Shown: in pieces, positions 12,575 through 23,587 of the stretch
How the letters are laid out: the number at the start of each line of letters is the position of its first letter
Numbering within the stretch: the stretch's first letter is position 1
Source: Epiperipatus broadwayi
Lineage: Eukaryota > Onychophora > Udeonychophora > Euonychophora > Peripatidae
Assembly (NCBI GenBank): GCA_028023455.1
Contig: JAQFVV010012477.1
Span: 3,739,365-3,803,364, forward strand
DNA length: 64,000 bases
Direction of reading: 5' to 3'
Notes under the pieces: generated by a model
Database searches by the model: none
Told to the model about the DNA's origin: nothing
What the model saw: the letters and a program-made list of their open reading frames with translations, nothing else
Program-made: the position numbers and the translations under genes

Positions 12575-13547
12575 TTTCAAAGAAAAACTTTATTGGTTTA
12601 AAAGGTTGCAGATTTACATATGTTATCTTATGAAAAAAAATGCCAAAACCATGCAACAACAAAAAAAAAATAGACAAGAAAACTAAGTTTTTTATGAGAA
12701 AAATCAATGTCATTTAGCCCTGGGATTCAATGGTCTATATAATTACTTTTCCAACCATTTCTCTTTTCTGCAGAACTTGTTTGTTTATTTTAGGGACTGG
12801 TATACTAGTATCTGATTTTTTGTTTAATTAATAGTTTATATTCACTTTTTTTATTTATCTTTATATGTATTCATGCATTGGACTGTTGGTATTACAATTT
12901 AATCTAAAGATGCTCTAGATTTTACTTCTATCATTTTGGATTTGTGTTCACAGACTGGTCATTTGCTTTAAATGTGATCATGAGGCTGCAAAAATATCTG
13001 TTTCTACTATTGTCTCTTTTCCTGAATGAATCAAGCTTTATTGAGTATGTTTCTGGATGGTAGCATGGTTACTAGAAAGAGCAAAAGAGCATTTGGTGCA
13101 CCAGATGTCATAAAATCTGCATGTTACAGCACAAATAGCAGGGATGTTGCCACTTTTGTATGTGTTTAATATATCATCAACTAAAACATGAAGCTGTCTA
13201 TATATTGTAACCATCATTTGATGTATCTTTTTCAGTACAGTAAAGGAATGGAGGAAATGATCATGTATCTCCTCTGTGGTAGAGTCCATAGATATGGTCA
13301 ATATTATTATAGAATATATATATCTAAGAAAATATGTTGTGGTTAGGACATTTACATTGAGATTTAACAAGAAATCAATATATTTTGGTTTCAGTAACTA
13401 TCTTTTAAATTAATGTAGCTATTGCAGGTTGTCTATACCCATGAGCTTCTGGATATAAATTAGATGCTTGGTCTGGATATATGATATTATATATGTTTCA
13501 GTATATGTACTTATTATCACTATTTAGTGATATTTAGTTAAATATGT
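12575..13547. other. unassigned DNA, moderately less AT-rich
   Basis: No recognisable gene. A minus-strand open frame of 110 codons at 13,038-13,370 resembles no family I know and has no supporting context. The segment 12,900-13,450 is less AT-rich than its surroundings and may be an unrecognised repeat. Confidence 0.4.
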
Positions 13548-13615
13548 GTTAAAGTTCTTCAGTGAGAATAGTTATATATATATATATATATATATTCTCA
13601 CTGAAGAACTTTAAC
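13548..13615. repeat. perfect hairpin with (TA)n loop, first of a pair
   Basis: GTTAAAGTTCTTCAGTGAGA at the left and its exact reverse complement at the right enclose a (TA)n tract. The stem outside the TA tract is about 23 bp. Confidence 0.9.
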
Positions 13616-13616
13616 A

Positions 13617-13629
13617 TGTCATCATTATA

Positions 13630-13665
<36 letters not shown>

Positions 13666-13678
13666 TATAATGATGACA
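13617..13678. repeat. perfect hairpin with (TA)n loop, second of a pair
   Basis: TGTCATCATTATATACTA and its reverse complement enclose a second (TA)n tract, one base after the previous hairpin. Confidence 0.9.
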
Positions 13679-13959
13679 GATGTATAGTTTGAAAAAAAAA
13701 AATTATTAGATACAAATATTTTGGCCTGATGTTTAGATGATGATGATTACTGTTATTGCATTTTTGATGATGATAAATAAAAACAGCCATTAAACAGCTT
13801 AATTTCAATTTTTAAAATATATAGATATAACAACTTATAATAAGTGTTAAAGTTAATAGCACTGTTTTTAAATATTTTTCTTATCAGTGAAATATAGCAT
13901 TGCTGCTAGATAAGCATAGAAATATTAATAGCCTTGGAATTGTAGAATAATAATTTTGT

Positions 13960-15009
13960 TCATATTTGAAAAGTTTGTATAATAGAAAATCTATGGTTTT
14001 GGAGGTTGGATTGGATATTTGATTGTTGGAGTTTGGTTGGTTGTGTTACAATTTTGATGATGGATGGAGAATTTTGTCATTGCCTTGAGGATGTGATGTG
14101 TTCATGCCACTGGTGATTGATTTATCTCATTCACTGCTCCAACCCAGATTATAATATCAGTTATTATTTATCATGAAGCAGTTAACAGTAGGCCTGCCAT
14201 GATTTCGCCTCTAAGACTCCAGAGAGAGCAAGGCAGTATTTTGTTTTACTGATATATAATTGTTGCCTCTAAGACTTTAAAGATAAGCAAGGCAGTATTT
14301 TATGAATTAAAGCCCCTAAGACTTGGACGCAAGCAGGGAAATGCAACAGTGTTTGCAATAAACTATTATGGATTGTAGTAGGTCAGAGTGATTGAATTGG
14401 GGTGATCATCTGAGTGTTCATGGAGCATTGTGTGCTTTAAGTGCAGTGATTGAATTCTTTTGTCTATCTCATGATTGTGAATTGCTAATCATTCTTTTGG
14501 CTGTCAGTATCTGTCAGATTTCTGGAAGGGTAGATGAGTATATAAATAACTTTGGATGTGAACTTTATTATAAATATGGGCACATATGTTATATAAGTAA
14601 ATTTTCTTTTTTGCTTAGTGTATTAAAATAGGGCATAGAGAGAGTTAAGTTTTATGAAAGAATTAAAAACTAGATAAATGATGGCATAAAAAGGACACAC
14701 ATATGCAGAGATAGCTTTTTCTTAAATAAATGTTTTAAATAGAACTATGACCTCATACTTTATCAATCATATATAGGTAAAGGAAAAAGAGTGATGATGG
14801 AGGTTAAGTTAATTAAGGGCACTTGAGATATAGATAGATTGATGGGGAGAATTATGGCTGAGAAAGAGTGGTTGGAAATTTTAAAGTATATGGGGATAGA
14901 TAAAGGTGTTTAACTCTGGATGTATAGGAAATCAGGAGGCGGAACAAAATAGAGCAGAACAGAATAAAGCAGAACAGAAATAAGTAATATAAATATTTTA
15001 TAAATTTAC
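13960..15009 (+). other. leader or LTR-like region upstream of a gag remnant
   Basis: Less AT-rich than its surroundings and directly upstream of the gag-like frame that starts at 15,011. At 14,205-14,360 there are three imperfect tandem units (GCCTCTAAGACT..., ...AGCAAGGCAGTATTTT) followed by AATAAA at about 14,358, which would fit an LTR R/U3 segment. No partner LTR was found, so the assignment is tentative. Confidence 0.35.
14205..14360 (+). repeat. three imperfect tandem units (~50-65 bp)
   Basis: Each unit begins GCC(T/C)CTAAGACT. The first two end with GCAAGGCAGTATTTT; the third is diverged. Confidence 0.7.
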
Positions 15010-15010
15010 A

Positions 15011-16070
15011 ATGGAGCAAAAAAAAGAATTAACTATTGAGGGAATGGAAGTAGAGAAGCAAGGCCCTCCAGAGTGGTTGCAAGTTATAATTAGTCAGATG
15101 AATCAGAGATTTGAAAGATTTGATAATAAATTTGATCAACAATCACAAGAGATGAAGGAAATGAAATGAGATAAATCAGAAATTAGATCAACAATCTCAG
15201 AGATTGGATACTAAAATAAATCAACAATCTCGGAGATTGGATACTAAAATAGATCAACAATCACAGAGATTGGATACTAAAATAAGTCAACAAACTCAAA
15301 AAATAGAAAACCTAGGAAGAAATATATGTAAAGCATGGACAGCCAGTCAAGAGAAATGGGATGTAAAGATACGTATGATAGAAGTCAAGAGTTGTGTGAC
15401 TATAATCAAGCCATATGAAAGCGATGAGGTAGCTGCTGTTCAAGAACAGTGTAATCCCAAAGAGGATATATACAGTGAGATCCATAACCTAGAAATAAAG
15501 GTAGCCACTGTACAGGAACAAATTGACCTCAGGAAAGATGTAGTCAGTAAAGCTAGTTTTTAGAATTAAAGATAGGCTGATGTATATGCCCCAGTAAATG
15601 TAGCAGCAGTTTGAGACATTGGGAGCTACCAAAAGGATAGCTAAAAGTTATCATAGAAAGGAGGAGAGCTATGGCTATAAAGTCTCCAATATGAGAATGG
15701 GAACAAACCAGTTAGGCCGACAATTTCCCACAAAACCTGGCAAACCAAACATAGGAATGCCTGGGAATATATATATATGGTAGCGGATGATGGGTACTCC
15801 CCAATAAGAGTGGCAGACCTGTTGGATGCCCTGGGAGTTATAGAAAGTAAAGCCGAAGGTTATTCTAGAAGGGAGGAGAGATATAGTTATAAGATCTCCA
15901 CCATTAGGATTATGAATAATCAGTTAGGCCGACCCTATCACACAAAACCTAGCAAACCGAATATAAGTAGGCCTGGGAATAACTTCAATGATCTAAGTGA
16001 AAATTGTAGACCCATGATCAAGGAAAATACAATAGCAAGTTGTTCTGAATCAGTAAGTAATGATACATGA
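15011..16070 (+). pseudogene. gag-like remnant of an LTR retrotransposon
   Basis: An ATG at 15,011 opens a charged, Gln-rich frame containing PPEWLQVIISQMNQRF, which stops at about 15,168. The next frame (15,204-15,563) begins with tandem 11-residue repeats of the type RLDTKIDQQSQ, encoded by a 33-bp unit, which predict a coiled coil. It continues into a Lys/Glu-rich helical region. A third piece (15,777-16,070) includes GYSRREERYSYKISTIR and QLGR...KPSKPNISRPGN. Coiled-coil N-termini and basic Gly/Pro-rich ends fit retrotransposon Gag in general. No zinc knuckle, protease or polymerase follows. The family differs from the gypsy element at 36.9 kb. Stops and frame changes show that it is dead. 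Confidence 0.5.
15620..15980 (+). repeat. ~150-200 bp tandem duplication inside the gag-like remnant
   Basis: 15,630-15,768 and 15,832-15,980 share GGGAG.TA, GGAGGAGAG.TATGG-like, AAGTCTCC/AAGATCTCC, CAGTTAGGCCGAC, CACAAAACCT.GCAAACC and CCTGGGAAT in the same order, with moderate divergence. Confidence 0.75.
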
Positions 16071-16081
16071 AGAACACTTGT

Positions 16082-16793
16082 TTAACCTTTTAACCGCTAA
16101 TTTTATTATTGGTTGTATGAGATAAAAATCAAATCTCTTAATTGGCCAACTCACAAACTGAAGACAAAGCCTATTGTTAAAACATATTCGCCTATAATAT
16201 TAAATTCAACTCAGATACGTTTATAAAAAGTATATTATTAATTTTTCAGGTTATGAAGAGAAGAAATTCTTTCAAAAATAAATTGCTATTTATTTATTCT
16301 AAAATATTCAATTTCGGCAACATAAAAGCTATAATATAAACAAAAGTCGACTTTTACGTTATAGAAAAGTAAATATTTCTTTTACTACAGCTTCAATATT
16401 TTTACAAAAATCTTGATATTTTTGAAAATAATTTTGTTTTTTATTTATTTTTTAAAATTATTTTAATTTGTCAAATTATCCTTTTTTTAATACTTAAATC
16501 ACATTAAATGAAAATCTCTTTATTTTATTTTTTTATCAGGCTTTCTTTGTTTTTCCAGCCAATCAGAATGTCTTTGTTGGCTGAGAACTGCTGAGCCAAT
16601 CACCTAAGTTCTTTTGTTTAGCTTTAAATGGTTTTTTTATTTTACTTGTAAAGATTCGGAAGAGGCCCATCTTATAGAGCTTTTAAAAATCTATTTAAAA
16701 ATATTGAACGAATATTTTCGTATAAAAACTTGCAGAGTTAGAGTGATGTCAGATGTCTACAAGGTGCCTCATAAGAGGCGAGAAAAGGGTTAA
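16082..16793. mobile_element. possible piggyBac-like non-autonomous element
   Basis: TTAA at 16,082-16,085 is followed by CCTTTTAACCGC. On the other side, the reverse complement reading in from TTAA at 16,790-16,793 gives CCCTTTTCTCGCC. TTAA target sites and C-rich termini starting CC(C) are characteristic of piggyBac. The terminal match is short and imperfect, no transposase is present, and TTAA is common in AT-rich DNA, so this is only a candidate. Confidence 0.3.
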
Positions 16794-17830
16794 TAGTTCA
16801 TGAGGATAGTCATCAATAATAGACCATAGTCAAATTTGTATTGAAAAAAAAAACCAACAAATATATATATTAAGTAGTTGGTTAGTAGTTTAAAGAAGAT
16901 AGTGTCAAGAGAGACTATCAAAATTTTTTTTTGTTTGGGAATGAGGCAAATGTATGTATGTCCTCATGTCCCACACATATATATTATTTAATTGAGAAAA
17001 AAAATTCTTTTATATATATAGATTTATGTGTACGTATATTATATGTGTAATATATAGTTGATAAATTAATAGGTGGTGAATGAATATAATGTTGTAAGAA
17101 ATGATATTTTAATATATTATTTTTCTTATTAAATAATTAATATATTCAGTTATTTAGTTTTATTTTTGGTTAAGATAAAGCAGATCAGAAAGAAAGTGTC
17201 AAATAAAGTGATCTAGATAAGAGATTGGGATTTGAAAATGTACACGTGCAAAAGAGTGTGAAAGAATAAGAATGTCTGTATAAACACAAAAACACTTTTA
17301 CACCTGTTTATAAGGGCTATAGATTGCCAGCTTTGTTGTATTGTTTTTATCTGTATCTAAGATTATTTTTTTTAAAGAGAGAGAGGTGCTTTGAGGAAGT
17401 AAAAGGTGATTATTAATTTTCTTGTAAAATCGCGATAGTACATCAACTTGTCAAACTCTGATTTTTTGTCTTTTATCTCAAGATAAGATATGCAGGTGGT
17501 CAGTTTCTTTGACCAAAGATTGGCAATATAAATGAATAAAATTTTTAAAGGACACTCAGTATTATTATTTTAGAGAGACAATCAGACACTCAGTCATTAT
17601 TATTAAACAGAGATGTAACTCTCGCTCAATTTTTTCCTCGTTATTAATGTTGAAAAAAAAAAGGAAAAAGGGAAAGTGGGCGATTTGATTTTTTTTTACT
17701 CTTTAAAAATTGAAAAAGGGAAAAGAAGGAAAAGACTCTTGTACAAAGTCAAAATAGACGAAGATGTGTGTCTATATAAATAATTTCCAGCAATATAAAA
17801 ATAAAGAAGAAAAAATGGAACAAAATTGAA
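16794..17830. other. unassigned region, possibly LTR-derived
   Basis: Contains (TA)-rich stretches at 16,860-17,060. The less AT-rich part, 17,165-17,660, holds a duplicated word GACACTCAGT.ATTATTAT (about 17,550 and 17,585). This layout could be a decayed LTR with promoter and R region, but no second copy was found. Confidence 0.3.
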
Positions 17831-19902
17831 TTTATAAGAAGAAGTTATTGACAATTCTATGAAATGAGATTAACATATTTTTCTGAGTATAATACCATGA
17901 CTCTGCATTGCTAAACCATTTTTTTTCTGCTTCCTGGATTAATACAGAATGAATTAAAATCACTAATCTACTGTGGTCTCATATACCAATCAAATAATAA
18001 CCAACAAAAAAATGAAAGAGTTTGAAGCCAACCAAACAAGCTATATGAAATGCTTCTTTTCTGGCTCCTGGTCTATTCTAGGCTCATTACCTTTGGATGG
18101 ATAGAGAAGAGGAAGAGAAAATGTATAAAATCCATATATAGCCAAGTTTGAAGCCATGAATCAAATTTTTGTTAAAGTTTATCTCAGTCATCTAAAGTGT
18201 CTACAGTGATTATTTTTTAAAAATGGGAGAGACAAGAAAATCCACCAGTACATACTTATTAAAAAGTATTTATAATAGCTCTTTTTTAAAATGGTAGCAG
18301 GAAGCCAATCAACAATAAATAATTAGAATAAAAAAAGCAATCAATTGATTCATTTTATCTTAACAGTATCTCAATATTTTTTTTGGAGCAAAGACAAGCA
18401 GTCGAAAATTTAAACTCAGGACATTTATAAGAAGTTAAAGTGATTGGGTAACTATGAACTTTCTTTAACAGATTTTTATTCTTACTTATTAAAAGTAAAC
18501 CTCAATTTACTGGTCAAAGCAATTTTTCTTTTAATACAGAAACATTAAAGACTTGTTTATCTATAGTTATTTGCAATATCACACAACATAGCACAAACAT
18601 AGTTTAAATCTTTAAACAAATTCTGCATTATTTTTTTATTATTTTTTTTTATTATATATTGTAATGTTGAAATGTTTTTTTTAATTGTTCTTCAGTTGTT
18701 AATGATAATGAGCAACCTATAAATATATGCATTTATAACGTTTTTTTTATTATTTTATCTTGTTGCATATTAAAATTAATATCATGTATTTTATTTTCTT
18801 TTGCTAAAAGGTTGCAAAAAATATTTTTATGTATGTAATTTGTGGGTATACATTTTAAACATATATGTTAACATTACCGAATGTGTGCATGTGTAACTGC
18901 TTATACAAACATGTCAAGGAATAGGTTATATATAAATAGTTTAAATATGAAAAATTATAAAGCAAGGCTTACATATGAATGAAGTGAAAAAAAAACAGGA
19001 TACATATGAAATTATTTTATGATATAATAAGTTAGGGAAGACTTAAGTAAGCATTCCATAAAATATATTTTTTAAGCAGTTATTTTAAAATATCCAAAAT
19101 GACAAACCTATATATTAAGTTTATTTGTTGTGCTTATATAAATTTTTATATTAATTTTTGTATTGAATTAATGTAATAATAAGCCATTTATTTAATTATT
19201 GATTTGATTTTAAAGAAAGAAAGAAAGAGTAATAGTATTAATAAAATATAATTATATATATATCTTAATTGGTGTTCCGAGTTCTTATTAAAAAAATATT
19301 GTTGTGTTTTTCTTGTCTTGATTCTATCATTTTAATTCATCATCATTGCTCGCAGTTATTAAGTATTATCATTCATAAATATTGAGCAATCACTTGCAAA
19401 TATTAAGCGCTCGCAAAATGTTAAGTAAACTAGAATGTTGATTTATCTTTAAATATTTAAGGATTGGGCTTGATAATAACCAAATTTTAATAATTATAGT
19501 TCAATAGTAGAAAAGCTAAAATTGGGTTGTGTCCATGAATTATGATCATCCTCATCAAAGATGGATATCGTGTTATTGGTTAAAATGTTTCAAATAATAC
19601 TATATAAGAGTTATGATCGCCATCATCATCATTAATAAATTATAATCATTAAATCTAATGTTTAGCATAATTAATATATGTAGTAAATAAAGATTTATAG
19701 AAAGATGAATATCATGCATAGAGATTCATGATGATCATTCATCATCACTAGTATTATTAAATCCTAATCTTAACTATAAAAGTATTTTAGTAAATAACTA
19801 TAAACTTATATAAATGCTAGTAAATGTAATATTTAAATCTTAGTTTGAAATAGGATAATTTTTAATAAATGCCTATAGGTTTATAAAGATAAATTTATTG
19901 TT
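17831..19902. other. AT-rich intergenic DNA, no gene seen
   Basis: Homopolymer runs and scattered ATC/ATT words only. No coding, tRNA or inverted-repeat structure was recognised. Confidence 0.5.
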
Positions 19903-20040
19903 GTGAGTTTATTAATAAGCTATGGCTGGTATCATCACTATCACTATCATTATCATTATTATTATGATATCACTATTATTATCATTCATCATTATTATCA
20001 TCATCATTATTACCTTTATATTATGATAAATAATCTAGTT
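19903..20040 (+). repeat. cryptic (ATC/ATT)n simple sequence
   Basis: Runs of ATCACTATCATTATT-type trinucleotide variants. The short His/Tyr/Ile-rich frame across it is a repeat artefact. Confidence 0.75.
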
Positions 20041-20929
20041 AAATGGCCATCAATATCAATAATGGTCTTCACATGCTGGTTTGGAATCCATTAATAAGAT
20101 TATACATGTCTGTTCATCAATATACGTAAATGAGCTAGCATTGTCTATAGAATCTTTGATCTATAATATAAATTTTAGTAATATTGGGATCTTGTAATTT
20201 TATCGATATAGATAAAATGTAAGAATGTCATTTTTTTCATTAGTCATCTAAGTCATGTGTGATAAAAATGTACCGAATGAGTTTGAACTCAGTACACTCT
20301 AAACAGATATTTATCTAGATTTAAAAAACAATCTAGTGGCGCTCGTGGGAAAACACATATACTTAGCTAAACAGAATAAAGGGTGATATAATCCCTTTCC
20401 AACTTCATAATATTAACTTTATATAATATATATTTTATAAGTTGTCATGAATAGCACCAATGTGTGCATGTGACCATGAATGGTTTTATATGGTTGGAAA
20501 GAAGAATAGGAAGGATTCTTTATTAAAAGAACCTAGTATTGGAGATAAAGCATAAAGCACTCCAGGAATCTCACAGTGGATACTTTTATTCAGTTGCTAT
20601 ATTTAATATTATTTTATTCGATGACAATGGTCAGTATGTTTTATTGTTCAAATGGCATCCCCAATATTTAGATATTATTAAATCTTTAATGATGATAGTT
20701 TTAATTGTCATTGTTGTTATTTTATATGGAGAAATGAGATAACTTATTTATTTCATTACTAATGTGACAGAATGAATGTTAAGGATAGTTGCAAACGGGC
20801 TATAAGGTTATATTTAGTTATTGAATTATGGCAACTATCATTTCATCATGCATCTATTTATCTATACTGTTACAGATGTCATCTTTCCGTTACAAATATT
20901 CTTCATTCCGTTACAATGAATTCATTCCG

Positions 20930-20935
<6 letters not shown>
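20041..20935. other. AT-rich DNA with a possible SINE fragment
   Basis: At 20,270-20,310 the minus strand reads TTTAGAGTGTACTGAGTTCA, resembling the B-box half of a tRNA-derived repeat. At 20,334-20,350 CTAGTGGCGCTCGTGG is less AT-rich. Just before the TA tract, TTCCGTTACAA-like words repeat three times (20,884-20,930). Nothing else is identifiable. Confidence 0.3.

Positions 20936-21008
<73 letters not shown>
20931..21008 (+). repeat. (TA)n microsatellite
   Basis: About 75 bp of alternating TA without visible interruption. Confidence 0.97.
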
Positions 21009-21010
<2 letters not shown>

Positions 21011-21339
21011 GGGAGTAGCCAAGATGTTATTTTAATAACACACTCTAGTTCTGGAAATCATTTCTTGATGGTTGATAAAAATTTTGATTTGTGTATGTAA
21101 AATATATGGATTAAGTGGAGACTGTTGGGAATGAGCCATCTGCACAGTGTTTTTAAGGAAATGGCAAAAGTATTCTCTTCCATATTAATTTGTTACAGAT
21201 TGTTGAGATTGTAGATATGAAATTCTTAGCAAATTTAATAATAGGTGTATAGTAGATTATTTCTGTACTTACAAGTTGATTATATAGAGAAACCTTAGCA
21301 TATATTAAGAGGTATGATTTTTCAAATGAGGTTGTGATT

Positions 21340-22200
21340 TTTTCAGCATCTTTCTTTATTTTGAATTTTTTGTCTCATCCCATTGTGTCCAAAGTAGAAA
21401 GAAAAAACCAAAAAAATGCAGAAGGTTTGCCATTATAAATGTACAGTGTTTGTCTGTGTATAGAAACCATGCAGCAATATTATTTGTGATAAATTTTAGG
21501 TTAAATCTGGATGTGTAATTTTGGAACATCTCTTGTAATATGGGTAGTTGCTTTTTAGAGGGGAGAAAAATTTTAATATTGTCCATATCAGCTATGCATG
21601 ACATATATAGACCAATATTTGGGATTTGAATTCCTTTTATTTGCTATTGTATTTTAGTTAATAGAGGTTTGATATATAGTGTGAAAAGTAAAGCACTTAA
21701 TGAGGATTCTTATAAGATAAATTGGCTGGGTGTGAAAGCCAGTGTTGTTTTTCCATTCAGTGTAATGCAAATTTCACAACTGAGTAGCAGATTGTCTATT
21801 ATATTTAGAAGAAATGAAGGTATTGTTGTGTTTTTTTAGCATATTAAATAATTTATCAATAGGCACAGAGTTGAATGCTGCCTCATTGTCAAACTGCAAT
21901 ATAATCAGAGCACTTTTCTTTTCTTTTTTTTAATGATTTCATAATTATTCTGTACATGAATGCACCTTTGCCAATGGATGAGCTTTTTTGGCATATTGAT
22001 TTGATGATAATACATGGAGTATATGTGGTTCTATTGTCTTCTTTATTATCCTTTTTAGAACAGAACTTTATTCTTAAGGGACCTATTGATATTGGTCTTA
22101 GATTACATAGAGACAATATTGCAGATGATTTTTTGATAAATGGAACTATTACAATTGGATATAGGCTTAGTATGTTATAAATGTTATGTATATGCAATTG
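21340..22200 (-). pseudogene. non-LTR reverse transcriptase relic (frame-shifted)
   Basis: On the minus strand, successive frames carry LINE reverse-transcriptase blocks in the correct order. LRPISI appears near 22,100 (family 'N.RPIS'). A segment ending GKGAFMYRIIMKSLKK follows, then FDNEAAFNSVPIDKLF near 21,875 (family 'D..KAFD.V', motif A). Near 21,600 is a 'YADD'-like position altered to IADMDN, followed by IKIFLPSKKQLPILQ and FNLKFI. The YADD core is lost and frames change between blocks, so it is dead. Clade not determined. The (TTG)n(TTA)n tract lies just upstream on this strand. Confidence 0.6.
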
Positions 22201-22255
22201 GTCAGATCACAGAGATATTTGACTGTGAAGTTACTAAGTTATGTGAATACAAATT

Positions 22256-22380
<125 letters not shown>

Positions 22381-22404
22381 ATTGTTGTTTTGCACTTTAA
22401 ATAA

Positions 22405-23183
22405 AATTGAATTGAATTACTTTTAACATCTTCATATATTTGATAAGGAAGAGATGTCTAGTTACAAAACTTCAAACTATGTTAAGTAATGTGATTATGG
22501 CATTAGTTTGATATATAGACAAATAAAACAAAATTAGTCTTTCACTATCATCACTGCATGTCAATGATGTCCAATGATTTCTTTAGAGCTAATGATGAAG
22601 AAAATTTATTGTTCTTTATGTTTGTCAATTACCAAAAGATGACCATGTTTTACATGACAGAAATAGTTAGAAATATCAATTATCATCAGACTAACTGGCT
22701 AAAAAATATCAACTATTATATCAACCAGTGTTTAATGCCTGCTAGTATATTTACTAGTTAGGTATTTATTTATTATTTTAGATTTCTATTTGCATCATTA
22801 TTTAGTGTTAAGCAAAGAATTACAGTTTAAAAAAAATATATGCTTAAATCATATGTAAATGATTTCATCAATGATTTAATGCATATATAAATAATAATTA
22901 AAGGATTGAGTAAGGTTAAGACTAAACCAAGTGTGCATTTGAATGTTAATCTTTATTAAAATTATTTGTCATATCAGCTATTATTAACCATAAATGGAAT
23001 TATTTCATGTTTACAAAAAGCTAATTCTGTCAATATTGTTTATTGGTATAAAAGTGCTTGGTTAGTTAATCAATCCAGTAATTACATATGTCTCAAATCT
23101 ATATATATAAAAGAATAGGAGTTTTAGTTTTAAAAAAATCTACTTGTAAATTAATTTAAAAAATTTTGCTAATGTAATTTTTA
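22405..23183. other. AT-rich intergenic DNA, no gene seen
   Basis: The word TCTATATATATAAAAG at about 23,099 resembles the 5' end of many Helitrons, but no 3' hairpin or helicase was found, so no element is called. Confidence 0.45.
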
Positions 23184-23587
23184 TTAAACATGTATTAGAT
23201 TCAAATATCAGCCTTTCAAGCTAATTGTACATACGCTTTTGTGAGTGTTAATAATAATAAATGAATACTTCCCTCTCCAATACAAGATATAGTATTTATG
23301 CAGGAATAAAATGAATCCATTTATTTCTACGACTCAAATGCTTATATATGAGCAAATCTGAAATACTGGCAAGGAAAGCATGAGGATGGAACAGTCACTT
23401 TAAATTACTATATTCATTTTATTCCTGCATAAATATTATATCTTGTATTGGAGAAGGAAGTATTCATTTATTATTATTAACACTCGCAAAAGCATATGCA
23501 CAATTAGCTTGAAAGGCTGATATTTGAATGTAATACAATTGTAAACATGTGCTATATAAAAACAAATGCCTGTTTAAACATGTATTA
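23184..23587. mobile_element. foldback retroposon family 1, copy B, with 14-bp target duplication
   Basis: Flanked by identical TTAAACATGTATTA at 23,184-23,197 and 23,574-23,587. The arms ATCAGCCTTTCAAGCTAATT / AATTAGCTTGAAAGGCTGAT open and close the palindrome. A second inner arm pair (AATACAAGATATAGTATTTATGC and its reverse complement, about 23,279 and 23,425) extends it. A tail after the right arm, GTGCTATATAAAAACAAATG, matches copies A and C. No ORF. A 14-bp duplication is longer than typical for cut-and-paste MITEs and fits LINE-driven insertion. Confidence 0.85.

Noticed and set aside
13038-13370. 110-codon minus-strand open frame
   Set aside because: No recognised motif, no splice or promoter context. 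Frames this long can arise in less AT-rich repeat DNA. Kept only as a note in the region entry.
23095-23150. Helitron-like 5' terminus (TCTATATATATAAAAG)
   Set aside because: Such a word is expected in AT-rich DNA, and no CTRR end with hairpin or Rep/helicase sequence was found.
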